This document shows, piece by piece, positions 1 through 8,230 of a DNA stretch of 64,000 bases. The notes beneath the pieces were generated by a model. That model worked only from the letters and a program-made list of their open reading frames with translations. It had not been told where the DNA came from and made no database searches. The stretch is taken from positions 3,038,001 to 3,102,000 of the forward strand of contig NZ_JBEPOK010000001.1 of assembly GCF_040546765.1 (NCBI RefSeq), given 5' to 3'. A program made the translations under genes and the position numbers. The DNA comes from Arthrobacter sp. OAP107. Its GTDB lineage: Bacteria; Actinomycetota; Actinomycetes; Actinomycetales; Micrococcaceae. Every line of letters begins with the position of its first letter. The stretch's first letter is position 1.

Positions 1-323
1 AGATCACCCTCGGTGCTGCTCAGCAGAACCTCATAGCCTGCTTCGCGTGCTGCGGTGGAAATACCCCGCATCGCAACGGCGAAAAAGTGGTTTCCGACAT
101 CAGGTATCACCACGCCAATGGTGCGCGTTCGCCCGGTAATCATGCTGCGGGCAAGAGCATTGGGCTGGTACCCCAGTTCATCCGCCGCTTTCTGGACCAG
201 TTCCCTCGTCTTGGGACTGACGGACCCATACTGGGCCAGCGCCCGGGCAGCCGTTGATTTCGACACACCTGCCCGCAGGGCCACATCAATGATGGTGGCC
301 GGAGGAAGCGGTGGACGGCTCAC
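1..323 (-). CDS. LacI-family transcriptional regulator, N-terminal part (cut by window edge)
   Basis: Reading the minus strand from a GTG at 321-323 gives an open frame that runs off the left edge. It begins with a LacI-type helix-turn-helix (IIDVALRAGVSKSTAARAL), followed by the hinge region (GYQPNALARSM) and the start of the periplasmic-binding-protein-like sensor domain (TRTIGVVIPD, NHFFAVAMRGI). A GAGGAGAGG ribosome binding site lies just upstream of the GTG. LacI-family proteins are usually ligand-responsive repressors of sugar uptake or catabolism genes. The ligand cannot be judged because the sensor domain is missing. A LacI-type operator palindrome sits about 70 bp upstream, so autoregulation is likely. 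Confidence 0.88.
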   Translation of the reverse strand, partial: MSRPPLPPATIIDVALRAGVSKSTAARALAQYGSVSPKTRELVQKAADELGYQPNALARSMITGRTRTIGVVIPDVGNHFFAVAMRGISTAAREAGYEVLLSSTEGD

Positions 324-390
324 GTGGTTCCTCTCCTCACGATGTTTCGGCGCTGCATACGAGGCCGCCGTAACAACGCTCTCCATAAAT

Positions 391-404
391 TGGGATCGTT
401 ACCA
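391..404. promoter_or_regulatory. LacI-type operator candidate
   Basis: TGGGATCGTTACCA is an imperfect palindrome with the central CG typical of LacI-family operators, close to the idealised TGGTAACGTTACCA. It lies about 70 bp upstream of the LacI-type start codon, where an autoregulatory site would be expected. Binding is inferred. Confidence 0.4.
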
Positions 405-841
405 TCCTCTCACGGCCGCCCGCAAGGCTAGTTAGCTCCGTGGTGTGGCGACAATTTGACCTTGGAAAACCACGAGTTTACGGAGGGACATCCACTGCCA
501 ATCCCCAGTGATTCGGTCGCCCCTGTCTCGGGTGAACGTCTTTCAACTCGCCTGTTGAAAAACCTGCGGGAGCAGGTGGGGCCGCCACTCCCCCGCAGCC
601 TACCCATGGCTCGTTATCCGGGTGGGAGAGCCGGCCGCCTCCGAGCACGCCCGTCAGGAAGCCCCCAAAGAACCCTGACAATCATGCAGATACCCGGGGG
701 GCCCTGATATTAACAGGTGTGGAGCAAAACAGGCAATCCCACGGGATGGCTCCCCAACTCCCAAGGTCATGCAATTTCAACCCGAACTCACCATGAAGAC
801 AAGAAGAAGAACGTCATCAAAAGCTCAGGAGGAGGAGCGGG
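405..841. other. No convincing gene
   Basis: Short overlapping frames on both strands have no family resemblance and no good start signals. The only structure noted is a 7-bp inverted repeat, TTTCAAC / GTTGAAA, at 541-560, which could be a weak terminator or protein-binding site. Confidence 0.5.
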
Positions 842-955
842 ATGAGCAACCAACGTCGAGCAGAACAGAAATTTATCCCCGATTGCCCTCGGCTCATGTT
901 GCCCAGGCCAACCGCGACCATGAACAGGTACCAACGGACAAAGGTCAACTATTAG
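842..955 (+). CDS. Possible 37-aa small ORF
   Basis: ATG at 842 follows a strong purine-rich AGGAGGAGGAGCGGG stretch. The frame codes 37 basic residues and stops at 953-955, just before the terminator hairpin of repeat copy 1. A comparable small ORF (15455-15640) stands at the same place next to repeat copy 2, and both contain a CCATGAACAGGTA segment. Protein-level homology is weak, so this may be only a relic within the duplicated end. Function unknown. Confidence 0.22.
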   Translation: MSNQRRAEQKFIPDCPRLMLPRPTATMNRYQRTKVNY

Positions 956-1160
956 AACAAGGCCCCGAAGGGGCCCAAAAGTTAACAATTTGCGCGCACT
1001 CAGAGACTAAGAGGCCCCTGGGCAGGGAAACACGTGCCCGGGGTGGGACTCGAACCGGCCGCTCCCCCTGAAAATCACCCCCTCTTTCGAAAACCTCCCC
1101 CATCCGGCAGCCAAGTCCGATGCTGATACAACCGAATACGAAGCCCAGGGTGTGGACAGT
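956..1160. repeat. Diverged ~200-bp repeat with tRNA 3'-end fragment, copy 1
   Basis: This segment is similar in the same orientation to 15641-15845. On the minus strand each copy has, in order, a short protein-like stretch (LGF-FGCI-IGL), a tRNA 3' end (T-loop TTCGAGTC, T-stem 3' arm and acceptor strand; 1034-1056 here), then a terminator-like hairpin (961-976). The 5' part of the tRNA is absent: the bases facing the T-stem do not pair, so no tRNA can form. A tRNA 3' end next to foreign sequence is the expected scar of an integrative element that used that tRNA as attachment site. The acceptor strand CCCGGGC would pair with GCCCGGG, as in actinobacterial tRNA-Leu genes, but the identity is a guess. 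Confidence 0.55.
961..976 (-). terminator. Terminator-like hairpin after the tRNA 3' fragment
   Basis: GGCCCC-GAAG-GGGCCC forms a tight GC hairpin. Read on the minus strand it follows the tRNA fragment and is followed by TTGTTCT, a moderate T-rich tail. The equivalent hairpin in copy 2 has a better T-run. Confidence 0.45.
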
Positions 1161-1175
1161 AATGATGGAATTGGC

Positions 1176-1397
1176 TTGTGTTGCGGTGTGACTCTGGGTG
1201 TGACTGACGCCCTGCGAAGGGTTTGTCTTGACAATGATCTGTCCGCCGCGGCGCAGGCTGCACTAAACGCGGCGGCCAGGTGGACATGACCTCATAGGAG
1301 CCTGCTCGAAGAATCCCATTACTGTCTTGTCTGCCCACCCGGCCGGCGTGCCCCTAATGTCCCACCGCACGCAACGGAAGGCAGGGCCAGTTTCATC
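1176..1397 (+). ncRNA. IS110 5' non-coding region, candidate bridge RNA
   Basis: The 220 bp before the IS110 transposase hold no ORF on the coding strand but contain a perfect 8-bp stem, CCGCCGCG (1243-1250) with CGCGGCGG (1268-1275), enclosing a 17-nt loop. IS110-group elements are known to express a structured bridge RNA from this position, whose loops pair with target and donor DNA. The presence of a structured non-coding segment at the right place is seen; that it is a functional bridge RNA, and its exact ends, are inferred. Confidence 0.35.
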
Positions 1398-2714
1398 ATG
1401 ACAAACCAACATCTGAAAGTCATCGCCGGGATCGACACACACGCCGACACCCACCACGTCGCAATCATCGACGAGACCGGCAGACACATCACCGACAAAG
1501 AGTTTCTCGCCGTGGGTGCCGGCTACCGGAACATCGCGGCCTTCATCACCGGATTCGGCCCGGTCATTGCCGCCGGAGTGGAAGGCACCGGCAGTTATGG
1601 CGCCGAACTCGCCCGCGTCCTGACCGGGGAAGGCATCCGGGTCCTGGAAGTCATGCGCCCGAACCGGCAGGGCCGCCGGCTCAGGGGCAAATCCGATCCT
1701 CTGGATGCCTACCAGGCGGCAGAAGCCGCGCTGGCCGGCCGGAACGTCGCAACACCAAAATCCCGGAACGGCGCCGTGGAATCCCTGCGGGTCCTGCGCG
1801 CCGAACGGGCCACGGCCATGCGCGCCCGGGTAGCGGTCATGACCCAGATCAAAAGCATCCTCACCGCAGCCCCCGAGGCGCTCCGGGCCAAATACCGGCA
1901 CCTGACCCGCGCCGCGATGATGACCGCGCTGGAGAAAACCCGCCCCGCAGGGGACCTGACAGAACCGGTGAACGCCACCGCGGCCGTGCTCAAACGCCTC
2001 GCCATCCGTTACCGCGCCTTGAACCAGGAAGTGGCCGTGATCGACGCCGAACTCGACGCGATCATCACAATCCATGCCCCGATGCTCCGCGACGTCAGGG
2101 GCGTAGGAACGGACGTCGCCAGCCAACTGCTGGTCACCGTCGGCGACAACCCCGAACGGGTCACCACGGAAGCGAAATTCGCCGCCCTCGTCGGGGTCGC
2201 GCCGATACCGGCATCATCGGGGAAAACGAGACGGCACCGGCTCAGCCGCGGCGGCGACAGGCAGGCCAACAAAGCCATCCACCACGTTGCCCTGGTCCGG
2301 ATGAAAACCGACACCCGCACCAGGAACTACGTCGCCAGACGCCGGGCCGAAGGCAAAAGCACCAAGGAAGCAATCCGCTGCCTCAAACGCTACATCGCCC
2401 GCGAAATCTACGACCAGCTCATCCACCCACAACCGGCACCAGACGCCGGAGCCCTCCGCATATTGCGAAAGAGCAAGAACATCACCCTCCAAGCCGCCGC
2501 AGATCGCCTCCATGTCTGGCCCACATCACTATCCCGGCTCGAACGCGGACTAACCCGCCACGACGAGTTCTACCAACGCTACAAGCAGTGGCTCAGCTCT
2601 CCATCGGCAGAAACCGCCGGGACGGGCCTCTGCCTTGCGGATCTGACCCGCAGACAATCTGGCGTCGGGGAACAGGCGACAGGCTCGGCGCCCCCGCCAT
2701 CCCTGCCGTCATGA
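1398..2714 (+). CDS. IS110-family transposase (DEDD recombinase) with C-terminal HTH-like extension
   Basis: This 438-residue protein has the IS110 layout. The N-terminal RuvC-like DEDD domain starts with GIDTHADTHHVAIID and includes the KSDPLDA motif near residues 103-109. It is followed by a helical region and the C-terminal transposase_20-like domain (LVGVAPIPASSGKT, HRLSRGGDRQANKAIH), which supplies the catalytic serine region. After about residue 345 there is an extra segment resembling an XRE-type helix-turn-helix (ILRKSKNITLQAAADRLHVW...SRLERG), uncommon in IS110 proteins. IS110 elements move without terminal inverted repeats using an RNA guide, so the element ends cannot be fixed here. 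The 5' flank has a candidate guide RNA. The ORF is intact and may be active. Confidence 0.92.
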   Translation: MTNQHLKVIAGIDTHADTHHVAIIDETGRHITDKEFLAVGAGYRNIAAFITGFGPVIAAGVEGTGSYGAELARVLTGEGIRVLEVMRPNRQGRRLRGKSDPLDAYQAAEAALAGRNVATPKSRNGAVESLRVLRAERATAMRARVAVMTQIKSILTAAPEALRAKYRHLTRAAMMTALEKTRPAGDLTEPVNATAAVLKRLAIRYRALNQEVAVIDAELDAIITIHAPMLRDVRGVGTDVASQLLVTVGDNPERVTTEAKFAALVGVAPIPASSGKTRRHRLSRGGDRQANKAIHHVALVRMKTDTRTRNYVARRRAEGKSTKEAIRCLKRYIAREIYDQLIHPQPAPDAGALRILRKSKNITLQAAADRLHVWPTSLSRLERGLTRHDEFYQRYKQWLSSPSAETAGTGLCLADLTRRQSGVGEQATGSAPPPSLPS

Positions 2715-3499
2715 CCGGGGAAGCTCTGGGGTCAAGAGCGGCCGCAGGCCGTCGCGCAGCGATCGACAGACCCTTGACGCCGGAGCTTTCAGCCCCGGTA
2801 ACCTCAACGACGCTCGGGGCGCCGAGCCCCTTGACGACAATAGGAGCATCACTGTCCACACCCTCTTTTGTGAGCGTTCTGAGCCACGACCCATCCGCGT
2901 GCGACGGTCCCTCCGGACGTGGAGAATCCCTCTCCACCGCCGGCCGCCACACCGCCCACATTCCGTGGCTGAGCCGGAATCCGACGCACGACTGGCCCGG
3001 CGCTTCTGTCCCCAGCAAGCCGGGGGATGGGATTCAATGAATGCCATAGCGTCGCAGCCTCCTTCGAACAGTCGCTCATGGGCGCGACAATGGAAGACGG
3101 CATGATCCGGACCTCGCCGCAACAGGGGTACCGAACAGCCAAGAGGCCCAGCGCGTTTGCAGCATGACGAATCGCAATTATCGGCTCTTTGACTTGGCCT
3201 GCTGGAAGGGGTCGTCAACGCCACTTGCTCCCCCCCTGTTTCCTTGGCTCGCTTCAGTTGTCGGTGACATCCCTAGCCAACTTCAAGGGGCGGGACGTAG
3301 CTTTTAGACACGGAACTCCGGTCTGCAGCTCTTGGCCAAGGTTTCGCTACTTGGACCGCCAGGAAAGGTCGGCGTGTTCGGGCCCTACTCGTGTGAAGCT
3401 TCGGCAGGAACATGCAGGGTCGACGGAATATCAACTATCGGCCCTTGAATTGCCTGGGAGAACGAATCCAGCGTTCACAGCCGGCCCAGGCTCCAACCC
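2715..3499. other. No supported gene between IS110 and sigma factor
   Basis: Several overlapping frames exist on both strands (for example a 141-aa minus frame at 2593-3018), but none has family features or a convincing ribosome binding site, and they overlap each other. The segment probably contains the 3' end of the IS110 element and the promoter of the sigma gene. No ECF41-type promoter was found here, so autoregulation is not evident. Confidence 0.45.
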
Positions 3500-4417
3500 G
3501 TGAGCAGTAACATTGGGCGCATGGATGCCGACACAGGGTCAACGGCCGAACTGGAAACGGCATCGACAATTTTCGCTGAGGTCCGTCCTCGATTGTTCGG
3601 GATCGCCTACCGCATGCTCGGCAGTGTCAGCGAGGCGGAGGACATCGTCCAGGAGACGTGGGTCCGATGGCAGACATGCGACCGCAGCCTGGTTCGGCAC
3701 GCCCCGGCGTTCCTGGCGACCACCGCCACCCGTCTTGCCATCAACGCCGGGCAGTCGGCACGTGTCCGTCGTGAGACGTACGTCGGTCCCTGGCTGCCCG
3801 AGCCTGTGGACACAAGCGCCGACCCCGAACTGGGCGCCTTGCACGGTGAAGCGCTCGAGTTTGCGGTGTTGCTGATACTGGAAAAGTTGTCGCCGACCGA
3901 ACGGGCGGCCTACGTGCTGCGGCAAGCGTTCGACTACCCGTATGAGCAGATCGCTGAGGTCATCCAGCAGACAGAAGGGAATGCCCGCCAATTGGTCAGC
4001 CGGGCGCGCAAACGCCTTGCTGAGGAGAAACGCGCCGAGGTGAGCGTCAGTGAGCAACGGCAGCTGCTGGAGGCATTCCTTGCTGCTGCCCGGACCGGAA
4101 ACCTGGCAGCGCTGGAGGCACTGTTCGCCGCCGACGTCGTCAGTTACTCCGACGGCGGCGGTAAGGTCCGGGCTTCCAAATTCCCTGTTGTCGGACGGGA
4201 ACGGGTCGCGAAGTACTACCAGGCGTTCGCGTCGCGTTTCTGGCTTGGTGTCGATACCCAGCCCTTTATGGCCAACGGCCGGCCTTCCGCGCGGCTGGCC
4301 CAGGACAGTGTGGTGTTTGCGGTGGTGACTCTCACTGCGTCTGCCGATGGTATCGACCGGCTGTTGTGGACGATGAATCCAGACAAACTCTCCGGCGTGA
4401 CAAGGGTTGGCGGCTGA
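3500..4417 (+). CDS. sigJ: ECF41-group RNA polymerase sigma factor (SigJ-like)
   Basis: The protein (305 aa from a GTG at 3500; an ATG at 3521 is an alternative) carries sigma region 2 (FAEVRPRLFGIAYRMLGS, AEDIVQETWVRW), the WLPEP linker motif, sigma region 4 (LSPTERAAYVLRQAFDYPYEQIAEV), and a SnoaL-like C-terminal domain from about residue 185. The linker and C-terminal motifs WLPEP, DGGGK and NPDKL are the signature of the ECF41 group, where the fused C-terminal domain regulates sigma activity instead of an anti-sigma factor. ECF41 genes typically sit beside a target gene for a carboxymuconolactone decarboxylase, oxidoreductase or epimerase. Here two epimerase-like genes follow immediately, behind a good ECF41 promoter match. 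The trigger is unknown. Confidence 0.92.
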   Translation: MSSNIGRMDADTGSTAELETASTIFAEVRPRLFGIAYRMLGSVSEAEDIVQETWVRWQTCDRSLVRHAPAFLATTATRLAINAGQSARVRRETYVGPWLPEPVDTSADPELGALHGEALEFAVLLILEKLSPTERAAYVLRQAFDYPYEQIAEVIQQTEGNARQLVSRARKRLAEEKRAEVSVSEQRQLLEAFLAAARTGNLAALEALFAADVVSYSDGGGKVRASKFPVVGRERVAKYYQAFASRFWLGVDTQPFMANGRPSARLAQDSVVFAVVTLTASADGIDRLLWTMNPDKLSGVTRVGG

Positions 4418-4434
4418 CGCAATTTTCCAAAGCC

Positions 4435-4461
4435 TGTCACAGATTGGTGTGATCTCCGGTC
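4435..4461 (+). promoter_or_regulatory. ECF41-type promoter for the epimerase pair
   Basis: TGTCACA (4435-4441), a 16-nt spacer, then GGTC (4458-4461). The published ECF41 consensus is TGTCACA-n16-CGTC, so the -35 box and spacing match exactly and the -10 box differs by one base. It lies between the sigma gene and the first epimerase-like gene, about 60 bp before the start codon. Confidence 0.65.
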
Positions 4462-4521
4462 ATAGCTGGTGGACGGAATGCCACTGCATTCCGCTAAGCC
4501 TTTATCGGAGGGAAGATCATC

Positions 4522-5277
4522 ATGAAGATCGTTGTAATCGGCGGCACTGGGCTGATCGGCAAGCAGGTTGTGGAGATCCTCAGCAGTCAGGGCCATGAGG
4601 CTAAAGCGGCGTCCCCTTCCACCGGGGTCAATTCCGTGACCGGCCAGGGATTGGATGAGGCGATGGTGGGGGCGGACGTAGTCGTCGACTTGACGAACAC
4701 CGCCGATTTCGATGAGAAGGTGGTCGTTCCCTTCTTCTCCACGTCATCCCGCAACCTCCTCGCTGCCGGGAAAAGGGCCGGCGTACGGCATCACGTGGCC
4801 CTGTCAGTCGTGGGAACCGACCGCATCGGCGTCGGCTACTTCGCCGGAAAAACCGCGCAGGAGAAGGCAATTAGGGAAGGCGGAGTGCCATACACCATCC
4901 TGCGGGCCACTCAATTCTTCGAGTTCCTCCCGATGATCGCCGATGCAGGAACCCGCGACGGGTCGGTTTACGTGACAAGTCACCTGATGCAGCCGATGGC
5001 TGCTGCCGACGTTGCCCGCATTGTGGCGGAGACGGCCCTCTCGCCCGCGATTGACGGCGTCCTTGAAATGGCGGGCCCTGGGCGCGCAGGACTTAATGAA
5101 TTCGTGGGTCGTGTTCTCGCTGCCCGCAACGACTCCCGCCCAGTGGTCACTGATCCCCAGGCCGGCTACTTCGGCATACCAATCGAAGAGACCAGCATCG
5201 TTCCCGTGGGTGAATCCCGCATCGGGGACATCACCCTCAAGGAGTGGCTGAATGCGACCTCCCAGCCCGGCCTGTAG
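4522..5277 (+). CDS. NAD(P)-binding SDR/NmrA-type epimerase-like protein, first copy
   Basis: This 251-residue protein begins with a Rossmann dinucleotide-binding motif (IVVIGGTGLIG, residues 3-13) and continues with the atypical-SDR pattern (VVVDLTNTADF, HVALSVVGTDRI, GYFAGKTAQE with the expected Y/K region, YTILRATQFFEF). The family includes NAD(P)H-dependent oxidoreductases and epimerases that bind nucleotide and a small unidentified substrate. The start is supported by GGAGGGAAG upstream of ATG 4522. It is the first gene after the predicted ECF41 promoter, so it is the likely primary target of the adjacent sigma factor. The next gene is a tandem paralog. Substrate unknown. Confidence 0.88.
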   Translation: MKIVVIGGTGLIGKQVVEILSSQGHEAKAASPSTGVNSVTGQGLDEAMVGADVVVDLTNTADFDEKVVVPFFSTSSRNLLAAGKRAGVRHHVALSVVGTDRIGVGYFAGKTAQEKAIREGGVPYTILRATQFFEFLPMIADAGTRDGSVYVTSHLMQPMAAADVARIVAETALSPAIDGVLEMAGPGRAGLNEFVGRVLAARNDSRPVVTDPQAGYFGIPIEETSIVPVGESRIGDITLKEWLNATSQPGL

Positions 5278-5308
5278 CTCGTTACAAGAAGTTATTGAAA
5301 GGAAGATC

Positions 5309-6052
5309 ATGAAGATCGTAGTTATCGGCGGTACTGGCCTGATCGGCTCGAAACTGGTCGGCAGGCTCCGCGAACACGGACACGAAGCAGTGGCCGCCTC
5401 CCCTGACTCGGGGGTGAACACGCTCACCGGCGAGGGCCTCTCAGATGTGCTGCAGGGAGCCGACACCGTAGTCGATGTGTCGAACTCACCCTCGTTTGAA
5501 GATGCGGCCGTGCTGGATTTCTTTACCACCTCCACCCGCAACCAGCTCGCCGCCGAGAAACAGGCCGGTGTCGGGCACCACGTCGCCCTGTCGGTCGTGG
5601 GCACCGAGCGCCTGGCCGAGAGCGGCTACTTCCGGGCGAAAATCGCTCAGGAGAAGCTCATCAAGGAAGCGGGCGTCCCGTATTCGATCGTTCATGCAAC
5701 GCAGTTTTTCGAGTTCGTCAAGAGCATCGCCCAGGCAGCGACCGAGGGAAACACCGTTCGGCTGTCACCCGCCCTGATCCAGCCCATGGCCGCCGAAGAC
5801 GTAGCCAGCGCTGTTGCACGCACCGCACTCGGACGTCCACTAAACGCTACCGTTGAGGTCGCCGGCCCCGAGCAGTTCGGTCTCGACGACCTCATCCGCA
5901 AAGGCCTCAGCTTCCATGGGGACCCCCGCGAGGTCGTCACCGACCCCACCGCACGCTACTTCAACGCCATACTCCAGGACGGCGAACTACTTCCAGGAAT
6001 CGACGCGACCATTTATAACACCCGCTTCGAAGAATGGCTGAACCAGCAGTAG
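5309..6052 (+). CDS. NAD(P)-binding SDR/NmrA-type epimerase-like protein, second copy
   Basis: This 247-residue protein is a clear paralog of the preceding gene. It shares the start MKIVVIGGTGLIG, the HHVALSVVGTERL segment, SGYFRAKIAQEKLI and the HATQFFEF motif. A longer frame opens at 5252 but overlaps the previous gene, whereas ATG 5309 has its own GAAAGGAAG site, nearly identical to that of the first copy. The 31-bp gap and like orientation suggest co-transcription from the ECF41 promoter. A tandem duplication followed by divergence explains the pair. Whether the two act on the same substrate is unknown. Confidence 0.88.
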   Translation: MKIVVIGGTGLIGSKLVGRLREHGHEAVAASPDSGVNTLTGEGLSDVLQGADTVVDVSNSPSFEDAAVLDFFTTSTRNQLAAEKQAGVGHHVALSVVGTERLAESGYFRAKIAQEKLIKEAGVPYSIVHATQFFEFVKSIAQAATEGNTVRLSPALIQPMAAEDVASAVARTALGRPLNATVEVAGPEQFGLDDLIRKGLSFHGDPREVVTDPTARYFNAILQDGELLPGIDATIYNTRFEEWLNQQ

Positions 6053-6053
6053 C

Positions 6054-6071
6054 GGACCCCGCGGGGTGTCC
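6054..6071 (+). terminator. Possible terminator hairpin after the epimerase pair
   Basis: GGACCCCGCGGGGTGTCC directly follows the stop codon and can form a GC-rich hairpin with one mismatch. The T-run is poor (TTCACA), so termination is uncertain. Confidence 0.3.
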
Positions 6072-6406
6072 TTCACAGAGGACCGTTGTAAGGGCACTCC
6101 GCGCCCAGCTATTCGGTAGAACGCGCTGACCAGAGCCCGGTCGAGGAGCTCGCCCATGCCCTTCGCACCGCTCTTCTTGCTCCGCGGGATCAGCACCCAC
6201 GGTTTTCCCAACCGAGGCAGGCTGACGGAGTCTCGATATCGGTGCTTGAAAAATAGGCGCGGAGTGCCCGCAAAAAGGGCTGATTGCGGGCATCTATCAG
6301 GGCCGCTTTCTCCCCCAGGTGCCGGCCGTTGCACCCATGGACGCTTCCGCAGGCAGGCGTTACCGTCGAGGCGGACGCAGAAGTTCCAGGGAGGAAGGGC
6401 GGCACC

Positions 6407-6616
6407 ATGAGCAGTCCCGCTACCGAGAATGAAGTCCGGGCCGCCGTGGACCGGGCCACCGACGAAATGATCTATATCGGTCCGAGCCATCCCTACTACC
6501 CCTTGCTCGCGGCCCTGGTGTCCGCGGTCGGAAAGGCGTGGCAGCAGGGGTTTGAGCAAGGCAGGCGTGGCAGCCACGAGCCAAACCCCTATACGTGGGC
6601 GCGGCGCGACGAATAA
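6407..6616 (+). CDS. Small hypothetical protein, 69 aa
   Basis: An upstream start at 6284 is possible, but ATG 6407 is preceded by a strong GGGAGGAAGG site and begins a more natural soluble protein (MSSPATENEV). The protein has an acidic N-terminus, an IYIGPSHPYYPLLAALVSAVGKAW helix-like core and a charged C-terminus (GRRGSHEPNPYTWARRDE). No signal peptide, no cysteines, no recognised family. It stands alone between the epimerase genes and a decayed DUF4193 gene. Function unknown. Confidence 0.5.
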   Translation: MSSPATENEVRAAVDRATDEMIYIGPSHPYYPLLAALVSAVGKAWQQGFEQGRRGSHEPNPYTWARRDE

Positions 6617-6706
6617 CGGTTGCCCCGCGAGGTCCTGGACAGCGGGGTGAAGTCTGCGCGGATGCTGTCCCGGATGTGCTCCGGGACAGCCGGTCAATAG
6701 TGGGGC

Positions 6707-7004
6707 TCAGCCCTCACATTCAACACAGTAGGCATGGTTGTCCTTCTCGCGCGCCTTCTGCGAACGGTGGCGGACCAGGAAGCACGATTAGCAGGTGAAC
6801 TTGTCGTCAGCCTGCGGGATGACCTGCACGACGAGTTCTTCGGCAATAACTCGCCGCCAAAGGTCGGGCCGTCGAGGGCGTCCGCTCTTGAACCACAGAC
6901 TGCGCGTCCGGTGCTTTGGCGGACTTCAGGGCTTCGAGTGAGTTTTCCTGGGACTCCTTGAAGTCGGTGCGCAGTTCGTCGTAATCGGTTGCCACGGGAG
7001 GCAT
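6707..7004 (-). pseudogene. DUF4193-family protein, broken by frameshifts and a stop
   Basis: The minus strand codes a DUF4193 protein in pieces: VATDYDELRTDFKESQENS and the following ~20 residues in one frame, ALDGPTFGGELLP in a second, then LVVQVIPQADDKFTC, SCFLVRHRSQKAREKDN and the zinc-ribbon end YCVECEG in a third, terminating at 6707-6709. In the last piece a TAA stands where the family has a residue just after the first cysteine of the zinc knuckle. Two frameshifts plus a nonsense codon indicate a dead copy. DUF4193 proteins are small, usually single-copy actinobacterial proteins, so this is probably a spare copy carried by the island. Confidence 0.75.
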
Positions 7005-7090
7005 CTCTTTCTGTTGGGGGTTTACCGGCCCCGCAACGTACAGGACATGGGAAGAATTCCCCGACTGGGCTCTGCCGCATGGTGCAGCAA

Positions 7091-7128
7091 AGCGGTGCCC
7101 CGCCTCCCCCTGGGAGCGGGGCTTCGCT
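7091..7128 (-). terminator. GC-rich hairpin downstream of the AMIN-like gene
   Basis: AGCG-gt-GCCCCGC / GCGGGGC-tt-CGCT forms a long stem with a 12-nt loop. It lies about 50 bp beyond the stop of the minus-strand AMIN-like gene. The following T-run is poor, so it may be a weak or bidirectional terminator. Confidence 0.45.
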
Positions 7129-7173
7129 ATACCTGTCTCGTTTACCCGATCTTGTCGGTCGTCACATCTGGCG

Positions 7174-7725
7174 TCACCACTGGTGGGCGACGTCGATCAC
7201 GAGCTTTGATCCGCTGCCGGGACCTGCAAGGGTGTAGACCTTGAAGGGTAGCCGGGCGCGGACGCCGAGGCCCAGGGTGGTGTGGCCCTCAAAGCTGCCT
7301 GCCCAGGCCACCTGCCTGAACGTCTTGTACTTCGAAACGTTGCTCACCTCGGAGCGGTTCGCCGGTGCGAAGGTGGCCTTGCCCGTGGCGCTGTCATAGC
7401 TGGGTTAGTGGGCCGTGACCTGCAGGAATGCGCCGCCCCTCAGCTTGATGGGCAGTCCGGACCCGTCCTGTACGACCCTTGAGACGTAGCGGACGTTGTA
7501 GCCGGCTGCCTTTCCCTTGATGTCGATCACTAACCGGTCGAAGCAGGTGTGCTGTCCTGAGCGTATGTTGGTTACTGATGCGGCGCTCATGGCCTGGTTG
7601 GACTTGGCCAGTGAGCTCCAGACCAGTCCGCAGTAGGAAGTGGCCGCGGAGGCTGGCCCCGAAGCCAGGAGGCCCAGCCCGAGTGCGATGATGATGGCGG
7701 TGAGCCAGGCGCTTAGTATTTTCAT
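7174..7725 (-). pseudogene. Secreted AMIN-like domain protein interrupted by one in-frame stop
   Basis: ATG at 7723-7725, with AAGGGG upstream, starts a Sec signal peptide (residues 1-28, ending ASA) and then an AMIN-like domain (YCGLVWSSLAKS, GQHTCFDRLVIDI). After VTAH a TAA at 7405-7407 interrupts the frame. The same frame resumes with PSYDSATGKATFAPANRSEV, continues through FRQVAWAGSFEGHT and LPFKVYTLAGPG, and ends naturally at LVIDVAHQW followed by TGA (7174-7176). Family members are about 180-200 aa and secreted, and they may bind cell-wall or glycan ligands. A single point mutation separates this from an intact gene, so it is a fresh pseudogene or a sequencing error. A truncated 106-aa product could still be made. 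Confidence 0.8.
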
Positions 7726-8230
7726 GTGCGTACCCCTTGTGGGTGTGAGTGACGGGATGACTCCAGCGTAGGAGCGCCAACAGCCCGCGACGAGGGATGT
7801 TTCCGGTTCTTGGTGCAACCGTTAGGCGACCGGGAGTCCAATCACGGGACCGTGATTCCGGGGCGCATTTCGGGGCCGTCGAAAGACGTTTGTGGCCCTT
7901 TCTCCACACGGCTGTTACCGCCGGTAACGGGCAATACGCACGGTAGGCAAGAGCAGGGCACTCCGGGTCCGTTATTGGCACTCGGGATCCCTAGCCGTGG
8001 CACACAGTTCCAGTCGGACGCTCCCACCTGAACGACATCCGCTGCGGGAATTCAACCTTCGCGCCAGCACCGGCATCGCCTGGGAAGAAGGCAACAGCAT
8101 CAAACCGCCCCACTAGCCCGGTTCCGCCCAGCGCATGCAGTGCTGCGGCCACATGCCGACCGGCTAGTTCGTGCCTGCACCGATCAGGCGGCATTGGATA
8201 AGCGCATCGGAAGCAGAGAGCCCTGCGGTA
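7726..8230. other. No supported gene
   Basis: Overlapping frames on both strands lack family features and ribosome binding sites. This is upstream of the AMIN-like gene and probably contains its promoter, then flanking DNA of the IS110 element. Confidence 0.5.

Noticed and set aside
1034..1056. Functional tRNA gene on the minus strand
   Set aside because: Only the T-loop, 3' T-stem arm and acceptor strand are present; the facing 5' bases cannot pair and no D or anticodon arms exist. The same holds for 15720-15742.
1263..2126. Long ORF antisense to the first IS110 transposase
   Set aside because: Composition is typical of a high-GC antisense shadow; the sense frame is a clear transposase.
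2593..3018. 141-aa minus-strand ORF between IS110 and the sigma gene
   Set aside because: It overlaps the end of the transposase gene and other frames, has no ribosome binding site and no family features.
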